Program-made: the position numbers and the translations under genes | The notes under the pieces: model-generated | Databases searched by the model: none | The model's input: only the letters and a program-made list of their open reading frames with translations | What the model was told of the DNA's origin: nothing | Assembly (NCBI GenBank): GCA_017410455.1 | Contig: JAFQQT010000007.1 | Location: forward strand, 1-33,850 | Direction: 5' to 3' | DNA from: Clostridia bacterium | GTDB lineage: Bacteria > Bacillota > Clostridia > Christensenellales > Aristaeellaceae | Length of the DNA stretch: 33,850 bases | In this document: piece by piece, positions 1 to 8,425 of the stretch | Numbering within the stretch: position 1 is the stretch's first letter | Layout: each line of letters starts with the position of its first letter

Positions 1-97
1 ACCCCCTCGCGGCTGCGCCGCGTGCCCACCCGCCCACCCCGGGGGCTTCGCCCCCGACCCCCATTATGCTCGCTGCGCTCGCGGCGGGGTTTGAGAG
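1..97. repeat. GC-rich palindromes upstream of first gene
   Basis: No gene is visible here. The stretch holds short perfect hairpins in series: CGCGGC-TGC-GCCGCG near 8-22, GGGGGC-TTC-GCCCCC near 42-56, and GCTCGC/GCGCTCGC repeats near 68-82. There is no T-run after the hairpins on the plus strand, so they are not obvious intrinsic terminators. They resemble dispersed intergenic palindromes of GC-rich genomes; that interpretation is an inference. Confidence 0.5.
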
Positions 98-106
98 GTG
101 TTTGTT

Positions 107-517
107 ATGAGTAAGTTTCTGGAACGTGCGGAGGTGCTCCGCGCGATTGTGACGCCCCACTACAACTGCGGCCAGTCCGTCATCCTGCCCTTCGCGGAGG
201 CCCTGGGCTACACGGAGGAGACCGTCATGCGCTTTGCGGCCAACTTCGGCGGCGGCATGAAGGGCGGACGGCTCTGCGGCGCTGTGGCCGGCGGCGCAGT
301 AGTGCTGGGCCTGTACGGCATCGAGGACCGCGCCGTCATCGAGGATTACTACGCCCGCCTTGGCAAGAACCACCCCGAATCCCTGGAATGCGCGCCCCTG
401 CTGACCCTGAACGAGCAGCGCGGCGGCGTGAAGAAGCCCCACTGCGATGCGCTGGTGTATGAGGTCATCCAGGTGGTGGAGGAGATGCTGCGGGAGCAGG
501 GGAAGCTGGCAGAATAA
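107..517 (+). CDS. C_GCAxxG_C_C-type small redox protein
   Basis: A 136-residue soluble protein with no signal peptide. Four cysteines are spaced along the chain: C21 (in NCGQS), C57 (in GGRLCGAVAGG), C95 and C113. This matches the C_GCAxxG_C_C family of putative redox-active proteins, which may bind a metal or cycle a disulphide; no precise reaction is established. The ATG at 107 is preferred over the in-frame GTG at 98, because GAGAGG at 93-98 lies seven bases upstream of that ATG and acts as its ribosome binding site. It stands alone and converges on the minus-strand operon, with a shared terminator at 539-582. The family call is fairly secure; the cellular role is unknown. Confidence 0.8.
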   Translation: MSKFLERAEVLRAIVTPHYNCGQSVILPFAEALGYTEETVMRFAANFGGGMKGGRLCGAVAGGAVVLGLYGIEDRAVIEDYYARLGKNHPESLECAPLLTLNEQRGGVKKPHCDALVYEVIQVVEEMLREQGKLAE

Positions 518-538
518 CCAGCATTGCAACATAACAAA

Positions 539-582
539 AACCGCGCCCGGTAAGCCCCACAGGCCGCCGGACGCGGTTCTTT
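539..582. terminator. bidirectional terminator between convergent genes
   Basis: AACCGCG-c-CCGG (539-550) pairs with CCGG-a-CGCGGTT (567-578) with one mismatch. A-rich bases precede it and CTTTC follows, so it can terminate the plus-strand gene ending at 517 and the minus-strand operon ending at 593. Confidence 0.8.
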
Positions 583-592
583 CATATTCAGA

Positions 593-1333
593 TCAGCCCT
601 TCACAAGGGCCAGCAGCCGCCGGAACACATCCGCATCGGCCCGGGCGCTGAATCCGTGCCCCTCGCCGGGGTACACCACCAGCTCCGCCTGCGGGTACAG
701 GCTGGCAGCCCGCTGGCTGTCAGCCATGCGGACGACGGGGTCCTCATCGCCCTGCAGGATGATGACGGGCTTTGTGAACTCCGGCATGCGGGCGAACACA
801 TCCATCTCCCGCAGCGCCAGGAAGAACCCCCGCCCCAGCAGCATCCCCCAGAAGTCCACCGTTTCCGGGATGTCCTCCACCCGCGGGAACCGCTCGTTCC
901 AGTTGTCCGGGATGCACAGCGCAGGGAACAGCAGCGCCAATCCGGCAATGTCCTCCGGCCGCTCCTGCGCCGCCAGCACGCTCACCATGCCGCCCATGCT
1001 GGCGCCGAAGAGGTACACGCGGGACGCATCCACCGCCCCGTGGCCTCGCAGATAGTCCGTGAGGGCCAGCGCATCCTCCCGCTCGGTGAAGAGGGTCATT
1101 TCCGTCGTAGGGAAGCCGCTGATATCGCGGGTGCTGCCGCCGCAGAAGGTGTAGCAGAGCGCCGCCACGCCGTTTTCGGCAAGGTAGCGCGCGCCATGGT
1201 CGAAGTCCGTGCCGCAGCCGTTGTAGCCGTGGCTCATCAGCACGGCGGGCACAGGCGCAGTCGCCTCGGGCAGGTACAGCGTAGCATGGACGCTGCGGCC
1301 ATGGTGGGGGATCAGCACATGGGTGATGGTCAT
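593..1333 (-). CDS. alpha/beta hydrolase (esterase/acylaminoacyl peptidase-like)
   Basis: A 246-residue cytosolic alpha/beta hydrolase. The strand-nucleophile motif is SHGYNG near residues 34-39 (oxyanion region). The nucleophile elbow is GASMGG with S112. The acid is probably D198 in GDEDPVV, and the catalytic histidine is H226 in GEGHGF, so the triad is complete. The family hydrolyses esters or short peptides; the substrate cannot be read from sequence. The ATG at 1333 overlaps the stop of the upstream gene as ATGA, which argues for translational coupling and fixes the start. It is the last gene of the seven-gene minus operon and is followed by the terminator at 539-582. Confidence 0.85.
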   Translation of the reverse strand: MTITHVLIPHHGRSVHATLYLPEATAPVPAVLMSHGYNGCGTDFDHGARYLAENGVAALCYTFCGGSTRDISGFPTTEMTLFTEREDALALTDYLRGHGAVDASRVYLFGASMGGMVSVLAAQERPEDIAGLALLFPALCIPDNWNERFPRVEDIPETVDFWGMLLGRGFFLALREMDVFARMPEFTKPVIILQGDEDPVVRMADSQRAASLYPQAELVVYPGEGHGFSARADADVFRRLLALVKG

Positions 1334-1737
1334 CGCGCGGATTCCTCCCTGTAAAACAGGATGGTCACACCGCCCTCGCGGCCTGCGATGCGCCCGGTCA
1401 GGGGCACATCCTCCAGCCACGCGAGGCGGGGATTATCAGTAAAAATGCGCGGCCGGGTGACACACACGCCATCCGCGCCGGTTTCGCCATTGTTCTCAAT
1501 GAAGATGCGCGTAGGCGTGACCGCCACGTCCACGCCGGTGAGCATGTAGCGCGCGCTCAGCCGCCCGGGCTCGCCGGTCAGGTACCTCTGCGTGTCCACG
1601 CCGCCGGAGAGGATCTCCCCGCGGAAGAACTCGCAGTCGCACCGCCCGCCGAAGAGCACCATGTTGACCTGCCCCTTCGCGCTTTGCAGCGTGTGGCATT
1701 CCTGCAGGTCCACCTCGATGGTGAAAAGCAGCTCCAT
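1330..1737 (-). CDS. DUF3237-like protein
   Basis: A 135-residue, mostly beta protein without signal peptide. The pattern GGVDTQR (after CEFFRGEILS), then a segment about ten residues on reading LSARYMLTGVD, then RIFIENNGE, resembles DUF3237 domains, which form small beta-barrels of unknown function. The start at 1737 is set by AAGGAGGGC just upstream on the minus strand; the open frame runs further up but overlaps the previous gene. It lies 11 bases after the PstS-like gene and overlaps the hydrolase by four bases, so it is inside the operon. The family call rests on pattern memory and is moderate. Confidence 0.65.
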   Translation of the reverse strand: MELLFTIEVDLQECHTLQSAKGQVNMVLFGGRCDCEFFRGEILSGGVDTQRYLTGEPGRLSARYMLTGVDVAVTPTRIFIENNGETGADGVCVTRPRIFTDNPRLAWLEDVPLTGRIAGREGGVTILFYREESAR

Positions 1738-1748
1738 GTTGCCCTCCT

Positions 1749-2957
1749 TTACTCTACGGACACATAGCCCACTTCTTCCACCAGCCATTGCCCCTGCTCG
1801 CCCTGGCACCAGGCCAGGAACGCGCCCAGGTCGGGGTTGGTTTCCTCCGGGGCAGGCTGGCCGATGGGGGCGCACGTCACCGCGTAGAAGCAGCTGGAAA
1901 TGGGGTAGCTGCCGTCACGGATGGTCTCCTTCGTGGGGGCGATCCCGTTGAGGGACAAAAGGCGGATCTGGTCGTTGGCGACCATCTCGTTGGCATAGAA
2001 GCGGTAGGTGTAGCCGATGGCGTTTTCATGGTTGCGGTAGGTGGCCACGCGGCTGACGATGCCGCCCATGCTGGCCGCCACGTCCTCCATGCGGGGCTCC
2101 ATGATAGGCTTGCCCGCCGTGCGCATCACCAGCTGCAGACCGGTCTGGCTGCCGCTGCCCTCGGGGCGCTGGTAGGCGCGGATGGCTGCATTCCGCCCGC
2201 CAACGGCCTTCCAGTTGGTGATCTCGCCCGCGTAGATGCCCGCCACCTGCTCGAAGGTGAGGTTCGTCACCGGATTCGCGCTGTTGACGAAGAACACGAA
2301 GGCTTCCCGCCCGATGGGCGTCAGGTGGAGCTGCAAACCGGCCTGTTCTGCGGCTATCTGCTGACTGCCGGAGGGCTGGGCGACGAAGATGACGTCCACC
2401 TCGCCGCTCATCAGGTCGTCATAGGCCGTGTTGGTGCCGCTGCAGAGGACGCCGGCCGTGTGATCGTACCACGAGTACTCCCCCTCGGGGTACACGGCCT
2501 GCACGAAGGCCGCATAGACGGGGTAGAGCGCCGTCGCACCGTCGATAACGAAGCTGTCCGCCTGCTCCCGGGTGAAGCGAAGCGTCGCTTCCTCCGGCAG
2601 CACGGTGGTCTTATCGCCATGGAAGGGCTGGTACTCGCTGAGCATCAGGCTCCGGTCGTTCACGGTGGGAAGGCTGTCCTCGTAGAGGCTCAGCCCCACA
2701 TACACGCCGCAGCCCAGCACCACCGCGCCGCACAGGGCCAGCACATACCGGAACCACTTCTTCCGCCGGAGGCCTGCCGCCAGCAGGATCAGCAGCAGCC
2801 AGCCCATTCCGGCCAGGATCGGAATCACCCGCTGCCAGCAGGGTGCCATGCCCATCGTCATCAGCAGCAGGAACACACAGCCGGGGATCGCAGCGAAGAG
2901 CATGGCAATGATAATGCCCACGCGCGCCGCTATAGCGCCAATCTTCTTTTCAGCCAT
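1749..2957 (-). CDS. membrane-anchored PstS-like substrate-binding protein
   Basis: 402 residues. The N-terminus carries three predicted membrane helices (about 13-36, 43-62 and 70-90). A type-2 periplasmic-binding domain follows from about residue 100 to the end. Features typical of phosphate-binding PstS proteins are the DGATALYP segment, SGEVDVIFVAQPS, EITNWKAVGG and YQRPEGSGSQT, the last being a serine/glycine-rich anion loop. The binding domain should face outside. Canonical PstS is a lipoprotein with no multi-helix anchor, and no PstC/A/B transporter subunits lie nearby. This version therefore more likely senses or presents a ligand than feeds an ABC transporter; that is an inference. 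Operon neighbours are 10-11 bases away on both sides. Confidence 0.8.
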   Translation of the reverse strand: MAEKKIGAIAARVGIIIAMLFAAIPGCVFLLLMTMGMAPCWQRVIPILAGMGWLLLILLAAGLRRKKWFRYVLALCGAVVLGCGVYVGLSLYEDSLPTVNDRSLMLSEYQPFHGDKTTVLPEEATLRFTREQADSFVIDGATALYPVYAAFVQAVYPEGEYSWYDHTAGVLCSGTNTAYDDLMSGEVDVIFVAQPSGSQQIAAEQAGLQLHLTPIGREAFVFFVNSANPVTNLTFEQVAGIYAGEITNWKAVGGRNAAIRAYQRPEGSGSQTGLQLVMRTAGKPIMEPRMEDVAASMGGIVSRVATYRNHENAIGYTYRFYANEMVANDQIRLLSLNGIAPTKETIRDGSYPISSCFYAVTCAPIGQPAPEETNPDLGAFLAWCQGEQGQWLVEEVGYVSVE

Positions 2958-2967
2958 TGGTTTCTCC

Positions 2968-4110
2968 TTACAGCACGATATCCCCGGGGCGGTAGCCGCA
3001 GGGCAGCTCCTCCTCCTCCACGAAGGTGAAGTCCGGGTCCTCCAGCGTGGGCAGGAAGGCCGCGTAGGGGATGCCGTCGAACTCCGTGTGGTAGGCGCTG
3101 GCGCCGAACCAGCCGCCCTCGTGCACCTTCACGTTCAGGTCGCGGGCGAACTTGGTCATGTTGCAGCAGTCGTGGATGACGACGCCCCAGCCTTCCTCTG
3201 CGCACTCGCGCATCAGGCGGCAGGTCAGCTCATGGCTCCAGATGGGCGAAAGGTAGCCGTGGCGGGTCATGTACATGGGTTCACCGGCATAGTTGCCGAT
3301 GTTGTTGGGGTTCAGGTGGAGCTCTGCGCAGTTGATGAAGGTGATGCCGGTGGCGAGGATGGCCTCCTTCTTCTCATGGAACTGCCGGAAGAAATCCGGG
3401 GTCATGGGGGTCTCGATGGCAATCACCGGGATGTACTTCGCGGCGATGCGCATGTTCTCAATGACCTTGTCGGCGCAGTTCACGCCGCCCAGGTTGAAGC
3501 GCAGCTCGTCCAGCCCGGCCTCGCCCAGGGCGCGCAGGTTCTCCTCCGTGCAGAGAGTGCCGTTGGTGTACATGTGCTGGTGGACGCCGGCGGCATGGAA
3601 TTTGCGGATGACGCCATAGTACTTCTCGATCTCCATGAAGGGCTCCAGGTACACATAGGAAACGCCGGTGACCGGAGCCCGGCCGGCAGGCTTCCCCTGG
3701 ATGGAGAGCAGGAGGTCGATGTCCTCCTCGCGGAACTTGGTGCCGCCGATCTCCCACATGCCCTCGCCGATGGGGGGCTGGCATTCCAGCTCGCCGTAAT
3801 TATAACAGAAGGGGCACTGGATGTTGCACTTGTTGGTCTTGCGGATGGCGGAAAGGCCGGTGCCGGTCAGGCAGGAGCGGCAGCCGCGGGAGAACTTCTG
3901 GGCATCGCCGACGAAATACGTCCGCCCGGCGATGGTCTGCAGACCGGGGATCTGCGCCCGCAGGTCGGCAATGCGCTTCTCCTGCGCCACCTCGATCTGG
4001 CTGAGCACCGCCAGGGCAATTTCCTGCTGGCGGGGCATGAGGGGCTCGTCCTCAGGCAGCTGGGCAAAAAAGCTGTACCACATCAGCGCGTCGCGCTTGG
4101 AAATCTTCAT
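2968..4110 (-). CDS. radical SAM protein
   Basis: 380 residues. The iron-sulfur/SAM motif is CNIQCPFC (C95, C99, C102), a CxxxCxxC signature followed by Y. An extra CRSC pair (C77, C80) sits just before it, and further cysteines occur late (HDCCNMTKF), so an auxiliary cluster is possible. Conserved radical SAM elements follow: YLEPFMEIEKYYGVI, HMYTNGTL and DELRFNLGG. The protein is cytosolic and expected to generate a 5'-deoxyadenosyl radical; the substrate is unknown. GGAGG lies upstream of the ATG at 4110. It sits in the middle of the operon, 10 bases before the PstS-like gene and 21 after the DUF4230-like gene. No peptide-precursor gene is visible next to it. Confidence 0.88.
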   Translation of the reverse strand: MKISKRDALMWYSFFAQLPEDEPLMPRQQEIALAVLSQIEVAQEKRIADLRAQIPGLQTIAGRTYFVGDAQKFSRGCRSCLTGTGLSAIRKTNKCNIQCPFCYNYGELECQPPIGEGMWEIGGTKFREEDIDLLLSIQGKPAGRAPVTGVSYVYLEPFMEIEKYYGVIRKFHAAGVHQHMYTNGTLCTEENLRALGEAGLDELRFNLGGVNCADKVIENMRIAAKYIPVIAIETPMTPDFFRQFHEKKEAILATGITFINCAELHLNPNNIGNYAGEPMYMTRHGYLSPIWSHELTCRLMRECAEEGWGVVIHDCCNMTKFARDLNVKVHEGGWFGASAYHTEFDGIPYAAFLPTLEDPDFTFVEEEELPCGYRPGDIVL

Positions 4111-4131
4111 ATTCTGTATGCCTCCGATTCG

Positions 4132-4776
4132 TTATGCACAGGCGGACGGGCGCTCGTCATCAGCCACTCCGCCAGCGGGAATGATCAGCAGCGTGCAGGC
4201 CGTCAGATCGTACAGCTGGCCGACAAAGGCCTCCAGCCGCAGCCGTGCGCTGTCCCGCGCCCGGTCGAGGATGCCGTACACCCGCGCCTTCGCCTCCGCC
4301 TCGTGGCAGAGCTCCAGCATGGATTCCTTGTGCCATTCCAGCTTCGGTCTGGCGAACACGCCGGTCTTCTCGTCGTAGATCTGCATGCTTCCGTAGTCAA
4401 CCGCGCTGGAGAGGATGCGCATCTCCGGCAGGCGCAGGGTGATGCGGCGGCGGAAGTTGTCCACCTGCACATGGATCTCATCGAAGTTGAAGCCCGCCTT
4501 CACCACCACGTCGATGGCGAAGATGCACTGCTCGCGCATCAGCGGCAGCTCCATGCCAAAGAGGCGGCGGGGTTCCCGGGTACAATGCACCAGCGTGACG
4601 CGTGCTTCCTCCACAGCCATTTCGCCGATGTCCCGCAGCCGCGTGCCCAGCAGACGGCTCTGCCGCTGCGCCTTCTGCCGCCGGTGCACCAGCCACCCGG
4701 CACAAGCCAGCGCCGCCACGGCGCCCAGCAGCATCCACAGCAGCGGGGAGGCGAAGAATGTCAGTATCCTTTCCAT
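4132..4776 (-). CDS. DUF4230-like membrane-anchored protein
   Basis: 214 residues. One N-terminal membrane helix (about 9-29) is followed by a basic stop-transfer (HRRQKAQRQ) and a soluble domain. The body has the DUF4230 style: a strand pair EEARVTLVHCTREP...CIFAIDVVVKAGFNFDEIHVQVDN, then ITLRLPEMRILSSAVDY, and a C-terminal helix. The function of that family is not known. AAAGG lies upstream of the ATG at 4776. It is fourth-last but one in the operon, between the HAD fusion protein and the radical SAM enzyme. The family assignment is from memory of the pattern. Confidence 0.7.
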   Translation of the reverse strand: MERILTFFASPLLWMLLGAVAALACAGWLVHRRQKAQRQSRLLGTRLRDIGEMAVEEARVTLVHCTREPRRLFGMELPLMREQCIFAIDVVVKAGFNFDEIHVQVDNFRRRITLRLPEMRILSSAVDYGSMQIYDEKTGVFARPKLEWHKESMLELCHEAEAKARVYGILDRARDSARLRLEAFVGQLYDLTACTLLIIPAGGVADDERPSACA

Positions 4777-4819
4777 AGATTACCTTTCTACTGTGAGTCT
4801 CAATAGCCGGATGATGGCG

Positions 4820-6301
4820 TCAGCAGAGCCTCAGCCCCGGCACTTCCGCGGCCAGCAGCGCCTCATTGGCGCGGCGGTTCTCCGCCAGCAGCTGATCGGC
4901 CGCCTGCTGATCCCGCCGGGCGATCACATCCGCCAGACGGACGCGCATCTCGTCACGGTAGTAGCTGCGCTGCAGGAACTGCTCCGCCAGCGCCCAGTCG
5001 CCCTCCCGCAGCACCGGCCACAGCGCCCGGCCATAATCCGACGGGTGCCGATCCGGCAGTCCCGCCAGCCTCTTCCGCCAGTACGCCGCATGCGCCGCCG
5101 GGGAAGCCAGCATGTCCAGAAGCGGCAGCGTCCGGGTGAAGAACAGCTCCGCCTCCAAGCGCATCGCCATGGGGAAGTCGTCTACATACATGCACAGGAA
5201 GGCGTTGCAGTAGTCCGGCTCCATCCCGGGGAAGCGGAAGCCCACCAGAGCCTGCTGTGCGCGGCCCAGCATCTGATACAGCGCATGATCCCACCGGGGC
5301 AGGTCATCCGTCATGGCATACTGCTGCACGAGGATGCTGCCAACGGGGTAGCCGTTGCGGTAGATCGTGCCCTTGTCCGCGTCCAGCTGGCGCAGCTCGC
5401 ATTCCACCAGCTGCAGCATGCCGTTTTTCACCCGGGCATAGCGGGTCATCGCCAGCAGGGCGGGCGCGCGATCCTCCGCCGTGGGCTGCTCCTGATCGCT
5501 CATACAGCAGAAGCCCGCCGCCGTCAGCCCGTCATGGAAGCATTCGCGGAAACAGCGCACCTTGCGCCACGGGGCCATTCCTTTGGGCATGCGGTCGCTC
5601 CAGTCCGCCGGGACGTCAGGACCGTCGCCCGTCAGCCACCGCAGCGCCTCCTCATGGGTGTACACGGTCACGGTGGCCTTGTCCGACGGCGTCCCCTTCA
5701 GGGAGAAGAAGATGCTGTCCATGCCGGCGTTGTTGGCCGCGGCGATGTCCGCGCTCAGGCTGTCACCCATCATGACGGCGCGGGACTTGTCCGTGCAGCC
5801 CAGCTTTTCGATGGCGATCTCCAGCAGGCGCGGGTCAGGCTTGGCCACGCCGCACTCCTCCGAGATGACGATGGCATCAAACAGGGGCGTCAGCGGGCAC
5901 AGCGCCAGGCGGCTGCGCTGGATGGCGGACACGCCGTTGGACACCAGGGCGATCTTCATCCGCCCATGGACGGCACGGATGAACTCCTCCGCACCGGGCA
6001 GGAGGTCGGCGTGGTTGCCCAGGTTGGATGCGTAAGCTGCACCCAGGGCGGCAGGGTCGCCCTCCACGCCCAGGTGCGCCAGCAGCTGGCGGAAGCGCTC
6101 CACCTTCAGCTTCGGCTGGGTGGTCTCGCCCCTTTCGAGGGCCTTCCACAGGGCGGTGTTGATGCGCTCGTAGGCGGCGAGGGTCTCCGCGTCCGTGGGG
6201 AGGCCGGCGGCGGCGAGGGTCTCCCGCAGCGCCTTGGCCTCGGCTGCTGCGAAGTCCATGATCGTGTTGTCGTTGTCGATCAGCAGGTATTCGTAGCGCA
6301 T
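4820..6301 (-). CDS. HAD phosphatase (YjjG-like) fused to unknown C-terminal domain
   Basis: 493 residues. Residues 1-225 are a complete haloacid dehalogenase-type phosphatase of the YjjG (noncanonical nucleotide 5'-phosphatase) kind. Motif I is DNDNT (D9, D11), motif II is S121 in VSNG, motif III is K154 in GVAKPDP, and motif IV is GDSLSAD (D180, D185). A helical cap lies at about 17-100. Residues 226-493 form a helical, Trp/Arg/Tyr-rich domain that I do not recognise; it looks alpha-solenoid-like. Ordinary YjjG proteins end near residue 225-230, so this is a fusion. GAGGAG precedes the ATG at 6301. It is the second gene of the operon, 10 bases after the metallo-beta-lactamase gene. Confidence 0.85.
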   Translation of the reverse strand: MRYEYLLIDNDNTIMDFAAAEAKALRETLAAAGLPTDAETLAAYERINTALWKALERGETTQPKLKVERFRQLLAHLGVEGDPAALGAAYASNLGNHADLLPGAEEFIRAVHGRMKIALVSNGVSAIQRSRLALCPLTPLFDAIVISEECGVAKPDPRLLEIAIEKLGCTDKSRAVMMGDSLSADIAAANNAGMDSIFFSLKGTPSDKATVTVYTHEEALRWLTGDGPDVPADWSDRMPKGMAPWRKVRCFRECFHDGLTAAGFCCMSDQEQPTAEDRAPALLAMTRYARVKNGMLQLVECELRQLDADKGTIYRNGYPVGSILVQQYAMTDDLPRWDHALYQMLGRAQQALVGFRFPGMEPDYCNAFLCMYVDDFPMAMRLEAELFFTRTLPLLDMLASPAAHAAYWRKRLAGLPDRHPSDYGRALWPVLREGDWALAEQFLQRSYYRDEMRVRLADVIARRDQQAADQLLAENRRANEALLAAEVPGLRLC

Positions 6302-6311
6302 GGCGATCTCC

Positions 6312-7250
6312 TCAGGGAATATCGGTCGTCGTGGTGTAGACGGGGTTGATGGTCTCCCGGTCGGTGTTCTCCTCGTGGAGGTAGTCGATGACCCAGATGC
6401 TGCCGTCGGTGCGCATGCGGGTCAGGCCCTTGTAGCCCAGGATGAAGGGCACATCATGCTTGTTCAGGTACTTCTTCGCCCCGTCCATCACGTCCGCCGC
6501 GCCGTTCATGAACACAATCTCCGGCTGCACCTGCTGGAGGAACACATCCTGCAGGGGCTGCTGGCCGTGGTGGGGCTGCTTGAGGATGTCCGCCTTCAGG
6601 CCGCAGGCAGGCGGATTCTCGCCATAGTCCCGCTGGGCGCGGTTCTCCACGTCGCCGGTGAAGAGGATGGTGCGCTCGCCGTAGCGGATGAGCAGCATGG
6701 CGGACTGGTCGTTGGCGTCCCAGGCCTTTGTGCCCCAGCGCTGGATGACCGTCAGCGTCACCTCACCGTTTTCGCCCATGGTGAGCACGTCGCCGTTCTG
6801 CACATGGACGATGGGGATATCGTTGTCGTTGCAGAACTTCACGGCCTCCTTCATCCGGGCGTCGTAATCCTCCGGGAAGGCGATCATCAGCTGGCCGATG
6901 GGCGCATACTCGTGCACGAACTGGAAGCCGTCGATGTGGTCGTCATGGGGGTGGGAGTTGTAGGCCACGTCGATGTGATCGATCCCCATGGCCTCCACAG
7001 CCGTCCGGATGCGGGCGCGCATGGTCTTGTTCTTGGTGGATGCGTCGATCATCATCACCTCGTCGCCGAAGCGGAGGATGGCGCAGTCCGAGGAGTACAC
7101 GCGGGGAAAGACGATCTCCAGCACCGGCGTGCCCTCCGGGAAGACATACTCCTCGGTGAGGTTATCCGTGCGGTTATAGACCACGCCCTCCGCCAGGGCG
7201 GCAAGGGGCAGGAGCAGCATCAGCAGCAGGCAGCAGAGTTTCTTCAGCAT
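6312..7250 (-). CDS. secreted metallo-beta-lactamase-fold hydrolase (ComEC C-terminal-like)
   Basis: 312 residues. A clear signal peptide (lysines, leucine-rich core, ALA cleavage near residue 20) shows export. The metal site is SHPHDDH (H100, H102, D104, H105). LFTGDVE and LKQPHHGQ follow, typical of ComEC/competence-type metallo-beta-lactamase domains standing alone; such proteins are hydrolases, possibly acting on phosphodiesters, but the substrate is unproven. The ATG at 7250 is chosen because AAAGAGGA lies eight bases upstream and because the signal peptide begins there; an in-frame ATG at 7268 is less likely. It is the first gene of the operon, behind the promoter at 7331-7359. Confidence 0.88.
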   Translation of the reverse strand: MLKKLCCLLLMLLLPLAALAEGVVYNRTDNLTEEYVFPEGTPVLEIVFPRVYSSDCAILRFGDEVMMIDASTKNKTMRARIRTAVEAMGIDHIDVAYNSHPHDDHIDGFQFVHEYAPIGQLMIAFPEDYDARMKEAVKFCNDNDIPIVHVQNGDVLTMGENGEVTLTVIQRWGTKAWDANDQSAMLLIRYGERTILFTGDVENRAQRDYGENPPACGLKADILKQPHHGQQPLQDVFLQQVQPEIVFMNGAADVMDGAKKYLNKHDVPFILGYKGLTRMRTDGSIWVIDYLHEENTDRETINPVYTTTTDIP

Positions 7251-7330
7251 GGCATAATCCTCTTTCATTCAGATTCACCGGCGGTGGACATCTCCCGTCC
7301 GCAGGCTTCCTGTTTACGCGTTGCCCCTAC

Positions 7331-7359
7331 AGTTTACCACAGGTGCACCCTCTTGGCAA
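7331..7359 (-). promoter_or_regulatory. promoter of the seven-gene minus operon
   Basis: On the minus strand TTGCCA (7359-7354) and TAAACT (7336-7331) are separated by 17 bases, with a TGG just before the -10 (extended -10 type). It lies about 80 bases upstream of the start at 7250. Confidence 0.65.
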
Positions 7360-7423
7360 GGCAGCGGGGGCACATCCGGCAGCAGCGCATTTTTGCAGAA
7401 AAAAATCAAAAAAGATGTTTCAC

Positions 7424-7451
7424 TTCTGCCGCATATGGTGTATCATATAAT
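7424..7451 (+). promoter_or_regulatory. probable rubrerythrin promoter
   Basis: TATAAT at 7446-7451 with a weak -35 candidate TTCTGC at 7424-7429 (16-base spacer), downstream of an A/T-rich tract at 7391-7420. The -10 is convincing; the -35 is not. No clear PerR-type palindrome was seen. Confidence 0.45.
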
Positions 7452-7532
7452 CAGGCGAGGGAAACACCCCAAGCCCAACAAAACAGCAAAATGCCCCGGA
7501 CGGGGAAAGATAAGAAAGTGGAGGTAACAACT

Positions 7533-8072
7533 ATGAAGTGGGTTTGCAGCGTTTGCGGTTATGTGCATGAGGGTCCTGAGGCTCCGGAGAAGTGCCCGGT
7601 CTGCAAGGTTCCGGCCAGCAAGTTCAACAAGGTCGAGGGTGATCGCACCTGGGCGGCCGAGCATGTGGTGGGCGTTGCCCAGGGTGCTCCCCAGGACGTG
7701 ATCGACGCCCTGCGCGCCAACTTCGAGGGCGAGTGCTCTGAAGTCGGCATGTACCTGGCCATGGCCCGCGTGGCGCACCGCGAGGGCTACCCCGAGATCG
7801 GCCTGTACTGGGAGAAGGCTGCCTTCGAAGAGGCCGAGCACGCCGCGAAGTTCGCCGAGCTCCTGGGTGAGGTGCTGACCGCCTCCACCAAGAAGAACCT
7901 GCAGATGCGCGTTGACGCCGAGAACGGCGCCACCCAGGGCAAGTTCGACCTGGCCAAGCGCGCCAAGGAGCTGAACCTGGACGCCATCCACGACACCGTG
8001 CATGAGATGGCCCGCGACGAAGCCCGCCACGGCAAGGCTTTCGAAGGCCTGCTGAAGCGCTACTTCGGCTGA
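7533..8072 (+). CDS. rubrerythrin (rubredoxin domain first)
   Basis: 179 residues. An N-terminal rubredoxin-like iron site (CSVCGY with C5 and C8; CPVC with C21 and C24) is followed by a four-helix ferritin-like diiron domain. Iron ligands appear in [15 protein letters not shown] and [12 protein letters not shown]. In ordinary rubrerythrins the rubredoxin domain is at the C-terminus, so this is the reverse-order type common in anaerobic Clostridia. It reduces hydrogen peroxide in the cytosol and protects against oxygen. GGAGG at 7520-7524 sets the ATG at 7533. It has its own promoter region and terminator, so it is monocistronic. Confidence 0.95.
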   Translation: MKWVCSVCGYVHEGPEAPEKCPVCKVPASKFNKVEGDRTWAAEHVVGVAQGAPQDVIDALRANFEGECSEVGMYLAMARVAHREGYPEIGLYWEKAAFEEAEHAAKFAELLGEVLTASTKKNLQMRVDAENGATQGKFDLAKRAKELNLDAIHDTVHEMARDEARHGKAFEGLLKRYFG

Positions 8073-8096
8073 TCAACACAGCAACCTGATCCATAT

Positions 8097-8124
8097 GGCC
8101 AGTCCCGCAGGGGGCTGGCCTTTT
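8097..8124 (+). terminator. rubrerythrin terminator
   Basis: GGCCAGTCCC (8097-8106) pairs with GGGGCTGGCC (8111-8120), with a four-base loop, and is followed by TTTT. Confidence 0.9.
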
Positions 8125-8195
8125 CCATGCCCCCGACACGATCAGGAGCGACAGGGATGGCAATTGTGCTTTTTTGCTTTTTTTATCATAATCTG

Positions 8196-8214
8196 TTGAC
8201 AAATCCTATATAAT
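8196..8214 (+). promoter_or_regulatory. AT-rich promoter region of the 51-residue gene
   Basis: A strongly AT-rich tract (8166-8224) contains a consensus TTGACA (8196-8201) and a consensus TATAAT (8209-8214), but they are only 7 bases apart. They cannot be the -35 and -10 of one promoter. Either TATAAT uses a weak -35 near 8183-8191, or TTGACA uses a different -10. Confidence 0.4.
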
Positions 8215-8244
8215 TTATGTTCAGCAAAATCAGGAGGGATGACC

Positions 8245-8400
8245 ATGAAGCGTATCTCTGAAGAGCCTGACGTCAACATCGTAACCATCGAAGTCGGGGA
8301 TGTGATCACGACTTCCCAGGGTGGTTTTGATGGCTACGCACCCGACAGCGACGACAGCGAATTCGGCCGGTACCGCACCACAGTCGTCTGCATCGGCTGA
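8245..8400 (+). CDS. small acidic protein of 51 residues
   Basis: Begins MKRISEEPDVN and contains VGDVITTSQGGFDGY, followed by an acidic DSDDSE stretch and a single cysteine near the end. AGGAGG lies seven bases before the ATG, the region upstream is AT-rich and promoter-like, and a strong terminator follows at 8426-8458, so this is a self-contained transcription unit. The DVITTSxGG element resembles many short unannotated Clostridial proteins; I know of no assigned function. No signal peptide or membrane helix. It could be a small regulator or a peptide precursor, but no modifying enzyme lies beside it. Confidence 0.7.
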   Translation: MKRISEEPDVNIVTIEVGDVITTSQGGFDGYAPDSDDSEFGRYRTTVVCIG

Positions 8401-8425
8401 TCCATCCGCAAAACCGAATCCTTGA

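Noticed and set aside
2968-4110. Radical SAM peptide-modification (RiPP) cluster
   Set aside because: No short precursor gene lies beside the radical SAM gene, and the enzyme shows no obvious C-terminal SPASM cysteine pattern. The 51-residue gene is more than 4 kb away on the other strand.
8196-8214. Simple TTGACA/TATAAT promoter for the 51-residue gene
   Set aside because: Both words are perfect but only 7 bases apart, which no sigma factor of the housekeeping type spans, so they cannot be one promoter.
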